Source of the DNA: Paragyromitra xinjiangensis
Lineage: Eukaryota; Ascomycota; Pezizomycetes; Pezizales; Discinaceae
Reading direction: 5' to 3'
NCBI GenBank assembly: GCA_038503065.1
Contig: JBCAMK010000007.1
Span: forward strand, 1,550,001-1,614,000
Length of the DNA: 64,000 nt
In this document: piece after piece, positions 1 through 9,989 of the stretch
Numbering within the stretch: the stretch's first letter is position 1
Layout of the letters: each line of letters begins with the position of its first letter
Position numbers and translations under genes: made by a program
The notes under the pieces: generated by a model
The model's database searches: none
Told to the model about the DNA's origin: nothing
What the model saw: the letters and a program-made list of their open reading frames with translations, nothing else

Positions 1-1191
1 CTAGATCGCCTTGGTGCCATTGGCACTGGGGAAAACTACAACCCTTCCCTCTTCGCAGTGATGGATGAGCAGAACAGGCTCATCAAAGCACTCACCAAAC
101 GCGTCAAACAGCTTGAAAAAGCCATCCTCACCCCACCACCAGCCCCTACCTTCCACAACGACCCAGCTATAGTGGAAAAGGTGGCTACCCTCACCTCCAA
201 GGTTGCAGACCTTGAACAGAAGCGGACCCTCACAACCATTCTGACTTCTGCCAACCTCCCCCTACCTCCAGCATCTGCTCCCCCACCAGCCACCACCTCC
301 TGGGCTCAGGTTGCCTCTAAAAAGGCTTCCAGACCCGCCAACAAGGCCTCCAAGCCTCCCAAACAACCCACAGCGCCTCCCAAACGCGACAGAACCCTCA
401 TCATTACCAGGAATGGTCTACCCATCCCTGATGACATCACCCCACTCCTCATTCGCAATGCAGTCAATGCTGCCCTGGAAAGGCCATTGATTGCAGAAGT
501 GCGATTCACTCCTGCCCATCATGTGCAGCTCATTGCTGTCACCTCCACCACCTCTGACTCCCTCCTTAAGCAAAGACAGAAGCTTGAGGAAGTTATCCGC
601 ACCACCATTCCCAATGCCACCAGCATGGAGAAGGAAGCAGTCCTGACCCAAGTTGTTGTGCACAACGTTCCCACCTCCATCCCCTCTGGCGAAGAGGGAT
701 TCCAGCAGATCAGGTCTGAGGTTGAGCAGTTTAACCCAGGCACCACCCTACTCCGCGACCCCCGCTGGCTCACCAGACCTGAGCAGAGAGAGGGGAAACA
801 GGCATCCTCCATGGTTCTTACCATTGTGGGGAAGCAGCCTGCCACCACTGCCCTTGAGAGAGGGCTCTCCATGTTTGGACTTCGTCACAAAGTCACCAAA
901 TCCCTTCGCTTTGGGCCAGACACCCAATGTACTACCTGCCTGGCCTTTGGCCACCCACAACAACGCTGTACCAGCAAAACCCCTTACTGCAACATCTGCG
1001 CTGGGCCACATACAGCATCCTCCCACTCCTGCGCAACCTCCTCTTGCACCATCAAGGGAGCTCCCTGCCTCCACACTATCATCCGTTGCAAGAACTGTAA
1101 CGAACAGCATCGTGGTAACTTCTCTGGTTGCCTCACACTCACCCAAGCAAGACTTAGAGCCAGCGAACGTCAGGATCGCATGGTTGTTTAA
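1..1191 (+). CDS. LINE-A ORF1 protein, C-terminal part (zinc-knuckle nucleic-acid-binding protein)
   Basis: The reading frame is open from base 1 to the stop at 1189-1191 and aligns throughout with the intact 516-residue copy at 34194-35744, so it lacks roughly the first 120 residues only because the window starts here. It has a short coiled-coil-like stretch (KALTKRVKQLEKAI), a proline/alanine-rich linker, and a C-terminal cluster of three CCHC-type knuckles (CTTCLAFGHPQQRC, CNICAGPHTASSHSC and a third around CKNCNEQH). ORF1 proteins of Tad1/I-type LINEs bind element RNA in the ribonucleoprotein. No frameshift or stop is visible in this part. Confidence 0.85.
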   Translation, partial: LDRLGAIGTGENYNPSLFAVMDEQNRLIKALTKRVKQLEKAILTPPPAPTFHNDPAIVEKVATLTSKVADLEQKRTLTTILTSANLPLPPASAPPPATTSWAQVASKKASRPANKASKPPKQPTAPPKRDRTLIITRNGLPIPDDITPLLIRNAVNAALERPLIAEVRFTPAHHVQLIAVTSTTSDSLLKQRQKLEEVIRTTIPNATSMEKEAVLTQVVVHNVPTSIPSGEEGFQQIRSEVEQFNPGTTLLRDPRWLTRPEQREGKQASSMVLTIVGKQPATTALERGLSMFGLRHKVTKSLRFGPDTQCTTCLAFGHPQQRCTSKTPYCNICAGPHTASSHSCATSSCTIKGAPCLHTIIRCKNCNEQHRGNFSGCLTLTQARLRASERQDRMVV

Positions 1192-1498
1192 GTTTTCCCC
1201 TACCTGTTATGATTTAACCAGCCTTCAGGGGTCTTAGGACTCAGTGGAAGGAGTGCTATAGGCACAAAACATGCGATGGTGAAGGAAAAAGGAACAGGTT
1301 GAGATCTTCGGGTAGTCACTTGTCTTTCCTTATCATATTAACTGATGACGAGCCTGAGAGAGGCTGAGATGGAACTGGAGGAGGATTTAGTTAGTTTGTT
1401 TTTGTTTTCTTTTCATTCCTGTTGGGTTTTTCTCTTATTGTACGCCATATCCGATTCGGATGCATGCGAGTATGAACAATAAATAAATAAATAAATAA
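1..1498 (+). mobile_element. LINE-A copy 1 (ORF1-only non-LTR retrotransposon, 5' part outside the window)
   Basis: This is the 3' two thirds of an ORF1-only retrotransposon. ORF1 ends at 1191 and is followed directly by a 300-bp 3'UTR and an AATA-repeat tail ending near 1498, with no ORF2. The 3'UTR contains the hairpin GTGCTATAGGCAC (about 1251-1263) and the terminal hairpin around ATCCG..CGGAT, both also found in LINE-B. The flank after the tail is part of the DUF6532-like gene of transposon P2. The 5' junction is outside the window, so its target duplication cannot be checked. Confidence 0.85.
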
Positions 1499-1901
1499 TG
1501 CGGATTCATTGGCCGACAGTATTAGTGGTCTGTACCGCACTGCGGTGTGCATTGACGGACTATGAGTTGACCGGAGTCAAGGCGAGCCCTGTTATCGGGT
1601 TCGAACGTGAGCGGATGATAGGTAAAAATGCTCATTCGTCACATTTTCTTTGGCTGACTGTACCATAGATCATTATGAGCGCTATAAGAATACTATGTTG
1701 AAGGTGAGTAATCTGCAATCTCTCTAGAGCAACAACTAATGAACCTAGATGTCGAAGACAAGACAAGATGCCGTTCTCAGGAAGATCGAAGAAGGCATCA
1801 AGAAACGTTTCCGGCTGCAGGATAACGTTGTGCAGACTATGGGGTGCGAGGATGAACTAGGTAGCGATATCGAGGACCTGAGAGATAGCGACGGGGAATA
1901 G
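1499..1901 (+). pseudogene. C-terminal exons of a DUF6532-like gene carried by P2
   Basis: Three exons can be read: to 1621, 1669-1703 and 1749-1901, with introns 1622-1668 and 1704-1748 (GTAAAA..TAG and GTGAGT..TAG; the second has an ACTAAT branch site). The joined frame is open to the stop at 1899-1901. It resembles the C-terminal part of the P1 gene at 24746-26731: TALRCALTDYELTG here against AALYYSLKAWTTG there, then F-x-R-E and a final LRKIEEGIKKRF against LKAIRREVELKVF. The match to DUF6532 is from memory of that family and is tentative. The 5' part is removed by LINE-A copy 1; the N-terminus may be the fragment at 28873-29327. Confidence 0.5.
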
Positions 1902-2069
1902 GGATCCATGTACGAATTAGTGTACTGATAGGGTAGGCAATAATGGGTAGTGGAGGGGCCTGAGTGATATATCTTGTAAGCGAATAATAATAGACGGAGG
2001 CAACGGTGTCGGAATATGCGCGTATTAGGGTCATTTTGTATTATAGGGGGAGTATTTTAATAGAAACGT

Positions 2070-2710
2070 ACGGTCCAAAAGTCAAACCAAGCCTGAACCT
2101 CGGGGTCAAAACCAGAAGGGTCTGTCATTGTGCGTGGTTTCGCGGATGGTCCGGAAATCTAGGAGAGGGGTCCGCGAAGATACACATAAAGTACAAGGCG
2201 ATCCGGGAAGATGCATAGCTTTATAAAGAGTCCTTGGAGCTGGAGATCATCGATCCGGGAAGATACGAAGCTTTATCAGGAGTCCTTGGAGCTGGAGATC
2301 ATTGATCCAGGAAAAACGAGCAGAAAACCAGGAACTCGAAGGGATTGAGGAACGATGGGATGTGGTCCCAGGGATCAAAGAGACAGACCCTACGGTCCAG
2401 AAGTTATCGATTGGGGTACGGTATCCCAGGGAGAAGGAGTCACTTGTCCAGAGCGGTCCCCAAAGAATGGTTCGTGATCTAGGAAGAGCAACAGATGCTA
2501 CAGGAGCACCACGGTGGTCCAAGAAGAAGGGGTGAAGGTCCACGACGGTACAGGAGGACCATGAAGTGGTCCACAGGGGTCCGGGGTCTGTGCGGTGAAG
2601 TACTGGGTCCGTGTGCCACGATCCACGGGATATGCCTGTTCCATGGACTGGCACTTGCCTCCATCCGGTCCGCGCTGTCCATGAGGGTCCAGGAGCGCCC
2701 GGGAGCCGAG
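2070..2710. repeat. P2 subterminal GGTCC motif cluster with short tandem repeat
   Basis: GGTCC or its complement GGACC recurs more than a dozen times between about 2070 and 2710, usually as GGTCCR. A unit of a little over 50 bp (GATCCGGGAAGAT ... GGAGCTGGAGATCAT) is repeated near 2200-2310. The same motif fills the region inside the other P2 end (44930-45500). Subterminal clusters of a short motif are where EnSpm/CACTA-type transposases bind, so this is inferred to be the transposase-binding region. Confidence 0.6.
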
Positions 2711-2727
2711 AATCGGTTTTGCTGATG

Positions 2728-2840
2728 ACATGCCTCCCAAATGCATCAACTGTGGTGGCACACATAAAGCCACTGACAGATCCTGTGTTGCACGCCCAGA
2801 CCTCTCCCAAACTGAAAAAGACATCATGGTGGAACAATGA
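2728..2840 (+). pseudogene. LINE-B ORF1, C-terminal 37 codons
   Basis: Begins in the last zinc knuckle (PPKCINCGGTHKATDRSC) directly after the P2 terminus and ends at the TGA at 2838-2840. The stop overlaps the ORF2 start as ATGA (2837-2840), the arrangement expected for termination-reinitiation. The first part of this ORF1 is at 45551-47104 on the minus strand. Confidence 0.85.
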
Positions 2841-5800
2841 TTGTGCAACCAAACCCACACAAGATCCGCCTGATGCAACACAACTGCCGAAGAAACCAAA
2901 ATATTATGTTATCCCTCCTCGACTCAGCCTCAGAAACTGATATAGTTATTATTCAGGAACCCTTTGTTATGCCCGATACTTTCCCTGACGCACCACCAAA
3001 CTCCTGGACATCAATATCTCATGGGTCATTCGCAAGAATGATTCCAAGCTGTATTAACCGCCCTCGAACCATGACCTTTATATCAAAATCCAACCTCTTC
3101 CTGAAATATCAGCCAAGGCCCGACATCATCAATAACGAAGATGTACAGGCCATAGAGCTGTCAACCCCCTCCATTCCTTCCTTTACCCTCCTCAACATCT
3201 ACAATGAACAACCTGCAGCATCACAACATGTTCCTGACAGCCACCCGCAATACACAGTTCAACGTGTACTTGTGGGACTAAAGCTACCAGAACGCTGTAT
3301 CATGGCAGGTGACTTCAATGCCCACCATCCTCTCTGGGACTCACGAGTCCGTTCACCAAAACGACATGAAGCTCTTCTAGCTATACTAGAAGAGTTCAAC
3401 TACACCCTCATTAACGAGCCTGATATTTATACCTACAACTACCCAACAGGCACTGGCAGATCTGTTTCGGATCTTGCCTTCTCCTCCTCACTGATGACAG
3501 ACTTGATTATGAACTGGGCAGTCATGGAAGACCTTGCGACAGGATCCGACCATGAAGTTGTTCAGTTTGAAATTGCTTCCGACTCTTTGGAATGCGCCCC
3601 TCCACCATCAATGGAACAATTTAATTAGGCCAAGGCTGATTGGGACGGCTTCCAACAAACTTTCACCCTCTCTTCCATCACTACTAAAGACACCTGGGAG
3701 TTCCTACACTCCCACCCAACCCATTCAAACCTAGACGAGGCAGCTCAACACCTACGAGATTCAATCATAGCAGCTGCCAACATCCATGTACCCAAACGAA
3801 AACCATCGCCCTTCGCCAAACCTTGGTGGAATGAAGACATCAGAGAAGGACGCAGACATATGAAGACAGCCCTCAGGGACTAGGGAACAAATCAGACTCC
3901 AACCATGTGGCGAAGATTCAAAAACCTGCGAACATCCTACTTCAGACGAATCAGAACAGCAAAAAGTGAACACTGGAATACATTCCTAGAAGAAGCTCAC
4001 GGAAAAGATGTCTTCACAGCAATGAGGTACACCAAGCCTTGCAGATGTGAACGCACCCCCACCCTACACAATCCCACCACCCTCCAAGAGTCCAAAACCT
4101 TTGAAGAGAAAGCCAATCTCTTCCGAGCAACTCTATTCCCTCCCCCTCCCTCAGTGGAACTTGATGAACCCGTTCCAGCAGGCAAACACAAGATTCCATG
4201 GAAAGACCTCACCAATGACGAGATTCGGAAAGCAATCATGACCTCAGCAGCAAAGAAAGCCCCTGGACCGGATGGAATCGGCTTCCTATGCATTCAAAAA
4301 GCATACCAAGTTGACCCAACGCAGTTCAATTCCTTCTACAAAGCCACCATGAAAGCAGGATACCACCCAACCATATGGCATGAAGCTACAATTCCAATCA
4401 TTAGAAAGGCCAATAAACCTGACTATACGATAGCAAAAGCCTACCGACCAGTATCACTCCTCAACTGCCTTGGCAAAGTCTCAGAAAAGATTATAGCAAC
4501 CTGATTAGCATTTATGGCAGAAAGATATCACCTTCTCCATAGATGGCAAATTGGAGGACGACCAAAAAGATCAGCTGTGGATGCTTGCATGCTTATCAGC
4601 ACGCTTGCCGATGCAGCCAAAAAGAAAGGCCTAACACTCTCTGCACTTTGCATGGACGTGAAAGGTGCATATGATTTTGTATTCAAACGATGACGGATCA
4701 AGACCATGATAGAACTGGACCTCCCAGTTCCCATCTGCCGATGGGTGGACTCCTTCCTCAGCAATCGAACAGCCTGTATGGCATTCGACGGTGAAATTGA
4801 AGCCATGGCACCCATTCAAACTGGCATCCCACAAGGATCCCCCACCTCCCCCATCCTCTTCCTCCTCTACCTGGCTCCATTGTTCAACGAGCTAGAAGAA
4901 AAATATCCTGATTCCACCTGCCTCAGCTATGTTGATGATGTGGGCCTTCTGGTTACAGGAAAGTCTGAAGCAGAAAACTCTCGAACACTGGAAGCAATGG
5001 CACTCACCTCCTCCGAATGGGGTGAGAAAAATGCCTTGTACTTTGACAATCCAAAGACAGAACTCACTCACTTCCACTCCAGACGAACAACTGACACTTC
5101 TGATGAAGCCAAAGTGACAATGCCTGATGGCAACGTGATTGAGGCTGCAGATGTCCAGCGATGGCTGGGTGTCTGGTTTGACCGCAAACTCACATTCAAG
5201 CATCATGTGAAGACCAAAGCTGCCTCCGCCCTTCGAGCCTTCATGGCTATCTCCCGTCTCGCAAGCACAGAAAAAGGACTTAGTTACAAAGCACTCCGCC
5301 AACTCTACCAAACCTGTGTAGCCACCATCAGTGACTTCGGAGCTGAAGTATGATGGAACGGGCAGATTGGACTCAGCAACACCATCCAGAAAGTCCAGAA
5401 TCAAGCAATGCGCAAGATTGCTGGAGCCTTCAGAACCTCACCTGTCCATGCCCTGGAAGCAGAGACAGGACTTCTCCCTACCCCAATCAGATTGGACGAG
5501 TTGCAAAGGAAATATGCACTCTGAGTCCTTTCCCTACCCAACACCCATCCCATCACCTCCCTCTGCCCTGATTCCTGGCCTTCAACCCAGGAAAACAATA
5601 ACCCAGATAGCTCCAACAACACTCCATGGCACCAAACCACCACCTCCCCCAAATACGAAACAAGACTACATAGGATACTGGCATCTACCAACAAATGGGT
5701 CCAGCCACAACCAGAAATTGAATGCGTAGACAATCTGGCATGCCCACCATGGCACCAAAACACCATAGACATCTACATTGACCCTGCAGACAAAGACGCA

Positions 5801-6136
5801 GCAGCAGAAAACCATCGGAACCACACAGCTGGAGACAGTACTAGGACTGATCGCCTAGTATTCTACACTGATGGCTCCCTCCTGGAAGGCATAACAGGAG
5901 CTGGAGTTGCTGGTTTCCGCAGAGGTCACTCTGTGGTGAACCAATCCTACCACCTCGGCAAAGAAAATGAAGTCTTCAACACAGAACTTTATGGTATTGC
6001 AAAAGCCACTAAGCATGCAATCCTACAAGTAAAGCGATCACCTCACCTGACAAATGATGTCTATATTTACTGCGACAACCAAGCAGCAGTACAACGAATG
6101 ACAACACCCCTCCCTATGCCAGGCCAACACCTGGTC

Positions 6137-7832
6137 CATCAGTAAAAAAAGAATTCCGCCCAATAGGTACATATTCCGCCCGACCGCCTGGCGCACCTGG
6201 GTGACACTTGCTGCCTGCTGCGCTTCCCCCTGGCGCCGCTTGCTGCCTGCAGCGCTTCCGGGCGACCCCCTACCATCCGGCAGCACTGGGCGGCAGCCTG
6301 AGTACTTAGCAAATTTTCAATCGAATTTTGCTAAGTCCCTGAAAACTCGGGACTTAGCAAAATTCACTTCGTCTGCTGCCAGGCACTGGCACTTTGCGAT
6401 TTTCAAAAATCTAGAGGTCGCTTAGTCATCACTTTGTAGTCGCCAAGTCGTCGCTTAGTCGTCGCCAAAGCAACGCCTAGTAAGACACCAATCTCCACCT
6501 CCCCCTATTCCCTCCCGTCCTTCCTACTATTGCTTCCCCCTATTCCCTCCCACCCATTCCCTACCTCGCTGTACCATAGTACTTTGCTAACATCGTGACT
6601 TTTAGGCTAGAAGTACTAAGCTCTGCCTGCAAAGAACCTCCTAGGTAATGTCTCGTTTCCGTTTATATGATTGACGCTGATATGTCTCCTAGACTCGCTT
6701 TGATCCGCTGCTTCAGCTTCCTCCGCCTCCGCTGGCTGCTTGCTTCCGCCTAAGCGAGCTCAGCAAGCAGCTCAATTCGCTGCCTGAGCTTCCGCCGCCT
6801 CCGCCACATGGTCGATTCGCTGCCTCAGTCAATTGATCGATTCGCTGCAGCAGCCTCCGCTGCCTGAGCTTCCGCCACCTCCTGGAGGTCGTCGATCTGC
6901 TTCCTAAGCTTCCTCCGCCTCCGCCATATGGTCGATTCGCTTCCTGAGCCTCCGCTGCCTGAGCTTCCTCCGCCATCTGGTCAATTCGCTGCCTAAGCTT
7001 CCGCCGCCTCAGTCCATTGATCGATTCGCTGCAGCAGCCTCCGCAGCCTCTGCCAATTGGTCGATTCGCTGCCTGAGCTTCCGCCGCCTCCGCCACATGG
7101 TCTATTCGCTGCTGCAGCTGCTGCAGCTTCCGCCATATGGTCAATTCGCTGCCTGAGCTTCCGCTGCCTCCGCCATATGGTCTATTCGCTGCCTGAGCCT
7201 GAGCCTGAGCCTGCACCTGCGCCAATAGGTCGATTCGCTGCTGCAACTTCCGCCATATGGTCAATTCGCTGCCTGAGCTTCCGCCGCCTCCGCCATATGG
7301 TCTATTTGCTGTCTGAGCCTGAGCCTGAGCCTGAGCCTGCGCCAATAGGTCGATTCGCTGCTGCAGCTTCCGCCATATGGTCAATTCGCTGCCTGAGCTT
7401 CCGCCGCCTCCGCCACATGGTCTATTCGCTGCTGCAGCTGCTGCAGCTTCCACAGAAGCTAGTTTAGCTGCACCCTCGATATTTGTACATAGATATATAG
7501 ATAGATACATAGAATAAAGCAATTGTCAATGATATTGGTTCCATACAAGTGATTCTCAAATATTCTAGGCCCTAAAAGCATACTGTGCAAATCCATTCTA
7601 CAGGGCGAACTGCTGCCAAATTCTGCGGCAGCGAGGGACCACCCACGCCCAGAAGCAGCCCACTACACCACTTGCTACAGGAGGAAACGACCTCCTCCGG
7701 GCGGTCAAAGGTCTAGAAACCATGCCTCCCAGGCGCACCGAGGTGCTGCAGCAACCTAACAGAAGGGTAACATTCCGCCCGACCGCCTAGACCTCCAGGC
7801 GGCCGGGGCGGCTTTATCAATTTTTACTGATG
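6137..7832. mobile_element. M1: non-autonomous CATCAGYAAAA element with minisatellite core
   Basis: A 1696-bp element inserted in the RNase H region of LINE-B copy 1. Both ends read inward CATCAGTAAAAA, and the flanking dinucleotide TC is duplicated (6135-6136 and 7833-7834), so the interrupted ORF2 can be followed exactly across the insertion. GC-rich stretches containing CCGCCC/GGGCGG lie just inside each end. The interior is mostly minisatellite and no transposase is encoded. The T in CATCAGT differs from the C in the other elements of this group. Confidence 0.85.
6700..7465. repeat. Minisatellite core of M1 (about 39-bp units)
   Basis: Degenerate tandem repeats containing GCCATATGGTC or GCCAATTGGTC, followed by ATTCGCTGCCTGAG and CTTCCGCCGCC. 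Successive CATATGG sites near 7092, 7131 and 7170 are 39 bp apart. A CTGAGC hexamer run occurs twice (7195-7215, 7315-7340). Because units are multiples of three, long open frames of Ala/Glu/Gln/Arg- or Leu/Pro/Ser-rich sequence exist on both strands; they are not taken as genes. Confidence 0.85.
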
Positions 7833-8958
7833 TCATTGAAGCCCGCAACAACTTGCTTCAACTCGAAGACAGTGTCATCAAAACCCATGTCTATTGGGTA
7901 CCAGGACATGTCAACGTTGCCAGCAACGAGCTAGATGATAAGCTCGCCAAGATAGGAGCCCAAGGAACCAGGATAGAATCAGATGTCCTCATCTCCATCA
8001 CATACCTCAAGAGAAACATCAAGGAACACTCCCTGACAACATGGAAAGCCAAATGGAAGCAGGAAAAGAAAGGCCGCAGCTACTACGGACAACCAGCACT
8101 GAAACCAAGTGCCCCACTGAGGGGAAACATCCCCAGAAGAACAGCCTCCACCATCACTCAAATGAGAACCGGACATGGATACACCAAATCCTACCTCGCC
8201 AGAATCCCTACCAACAACATTGAAGACACCAAATGCAAATGTGGCTTCAATAACCAAACACCACAACACCTACTGCTAGAGTGTGGCCAGGAACCACTTC
8301 CTACCCATCGCAAAGCACTCAAAGCAGCCCTTAAACCAATGCCACTCACATGGAGAACTGCGATGCATACCAATCCTGGCCTGGCTGCCACCATTGAAAC
8401 ATTCCTCACACCTACCCAAATCGCTACCAGAAATTGGACCCTGGAACGACAAGAAGACAACAGGTACTCCCACCAAGGAATATACCTCTACAACGACGAA
8501 GAGGAAGAGAGCGAAGGAGAAAGAGAGAACGGCTAGTAAGAATGGGCTATAGGCCCAAAGCATGCGATGGTGAAGGATGATAGACAACTGATGAATACCC
8601 TGAAAGTGGGGTGAGATGGAACATGACCGTGTGGAGGATTTCTGATTATAAAAACTGTTTGAGTATTTCCCTATGATTTTACCCTGTCGATTGATATTCT
8701 GTTCGTTTCTACTGTTCGGTAGAACTTTGAGATAAAAATTGTTATTTCCTTTTTTGTTACTTTTCTTTTGTTATTTTGTTTTGATTTATGTTTCTTCTGC
8801 TTTTCGCAAAGGGATATCTGATGTGGATATCTACTAATTAGTGGGTTCATGTTCGCGGAGGATCTTCCTTTGTTAGTTATTGTGCGGTCATGGGGTTTCC
8901 TTTCACTGTATGCCATATCCGTTACGGATTTATGCAATATGAGCAATTAATAAATAAA

Positions 8959-9611
8959 TACATGCTCTGGACCATTCAAAACAGCTTTGCAGCCTTAACG
9001 GAGCAAATGCAACTTAACCAGCAAGCACTCATCAACAGACTGGACCACCAAGTGTCTGACATTCTCACCCTCACATCCTGCATCAACGAGCTCACTAGAG
9101 CCAACAACGCCCTCTCCTCCCTCGTTAGAGAAAACTCTACCAAACCCGATCCCCCTCTTGTCCCTCACCCAGCTCCCGCCCCTCAACAAGCCCCTGGTCC
9201 TAAAGTCACAACCTACGCACAAGCTGCTGCTGCCCCCACCAACCCCAACAAGACCAAGAAACCAAAGGTCACCCCCCTCTACAACCCAGAATACACAAAG
9301 ATTAACCACGAAATCATTGTGGAAACTTCCTCCTCCTCCCATGAAATCACCAGTGATGCATTCCTGAAGGCTGTCAACATCACTCTCGCTCCTCGCAACT
9401 CCTCCATCCTCATGTGAACCAGAACAGAGAAACACAACTTTGTTCTCCTCACCCGACCTACAGAATCTGGCGAACAAGTCTGCTCTCTCTATCAGCGAGA
9501 GATCGAAGATGCCTGCAACCTCCTCCACCTTCCCATCTCTGATGTGCGACCCAATTCCAGATGGTCTAAGTTTATCATCCATGGCGTTCCCACAACTACC
9601 ACCATGAAGGA
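8959..9611 (+). pseudogene. LINE-C copy 0, ORF1 middle part (fragment)
   Basis: Starts in the target duplication TACATGCTCTGGACCA and continues the LINE-C ORF1 frame broken off at 47584. It encodes a coiled-coil-like segment and the conserved stretch ending near FIIHGVPTTTTMKEV, which matches the ORF1 proteins of LINE-C copies 1 and 2 (FIIHGIPTK..M.EV). An in-frame TGA lies at 9415-9417 after NSSILM, where the other copies have NTSILICTKT. The fragment is cut at 9611 by the tail of LINE-A copy 2; the remaining part of this LINE-C copy is not in the window. Confidence 0.8.
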
Positions 9612-9989
9612 AGTACAGTTATTTATTTATTTATATTTCATACTGCATAAATCCGAAACGGATATGGCATACATATAGAGAAAACCAAACAGAAAACAAA
9701 AACAAAACGCAACTAACTACCCGATTCCTCCCACTGGGTCCAACTCAGCCCTCTATGGCTATTCTTCAGTTAATGTATTAATACCCCGATCTAGTGTCCT
9801 CTCTCACAGGACAAGACTACCCTGGGCATTCTTCTTTCACCAGCACATGCTTTGTGCCTATAGCACGTCCCTCCAACAATCCGAGCACTGTCAAGGGAGA
9901 TGAAGTCGTAAGGGTGGGGGGGAGAATTAGATTTGCATGCGATTCTGTCGTTCGCTTGCAGCTAGTCTTGCTGCTTTGAGTTTGAGGCA

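Larger units (their letters stand above)
1499..2727. mobile_element. Terminal part of Plavaka-type transposon P2 (second end)
   Basis: This block ends at 2727 with the inverted terminal sequence CATCAGCAAAACCGATTCT (read on the minus strand), the same 19 bases that end the block at 45550. It sits inside LINE-B ORF1: the next bases (ACATGCCTCC) continue the ORF1 sequence interrupted at 45551, with a 2-bp duplication AC. It holds a DUF6532-like gene end (1499-1901) followed by a repeat-rich subterminal region. The other side is cut by LINE-A copy 1. It is interpreted as the far end of the element whose transposase lies at 36747-44832, separated from it by an inversion. Confidence 0.75.
2837..8536 (+). 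pseudogene. LINE-B ORF2 (endonuclease / reverse transcriptase / RNase H), degraded and interrupted by M1
   Basis: Encodes an APE-type endonuclease (GDFNAHHPLWDS near 3310; SDHEVVQFE near 3548), a reverse transcriptase with the catalytic box YVDDVGLL (about 4930), an RNase H (YTDGSLLEG, then YCDNQAAV, then after M1 a GHVNVA segment) and a C-terminal Cys/His knuckle (KCKCGF..HLLLEC). Compared with the intact copy at 53075-57043 it has nonsense codons at 3626 (TGG to TAG), 3881 (TGG to TAG), 4502 (CGA to TGA), about 4691 (CGA to TGA), 5351 (TGG to TGA) and about 5521 (CGA to TGA), all involving C:G to T:A transitions. M1 interrupts it in the RNase H domain. It is a dead copy. Confidence 0.9.
2728..8958 (+). 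mobile_element. LINE-B copy 1, 3' half (B-1b)
   Basis: Contains the end of ORF1, all of ORF2 (interrupted by element M1 at 6137-7832) and the 3'UTR with AATA tail. The 5' half of the same insertion is at 45551-47583 on the minus strand: its flank TACATGCTCTGGACCA (47584-47599) is identical to the flank following this tail (8959-8974), which is the target duplication, and the P2 junctions of the two halves complement each other. ORF2 has several nonsense codons, so this copy is dead. Confidence 0.88.

Noticed and set aside
1622..1748. Considered the 1499-1901 block as non-coding
   Set aside because: Two well-formed introns restore a frame that matches the P1 gene, so a degraded gene end is more likely.
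7350..7450. Regular repeats considered as a CRISPR-like array
   Set aside because: The units are degenerate and contiguous, without unique spacers, and the sequence is eukaryotic.
6713..7522. Long repetitive open frames (up to 269 codons) in the M1, M2 and M3 arrays
   Set aside because: They are by-products of tandem units divisible by three, occur on both strands and in several frames, and lack any domain or start context.
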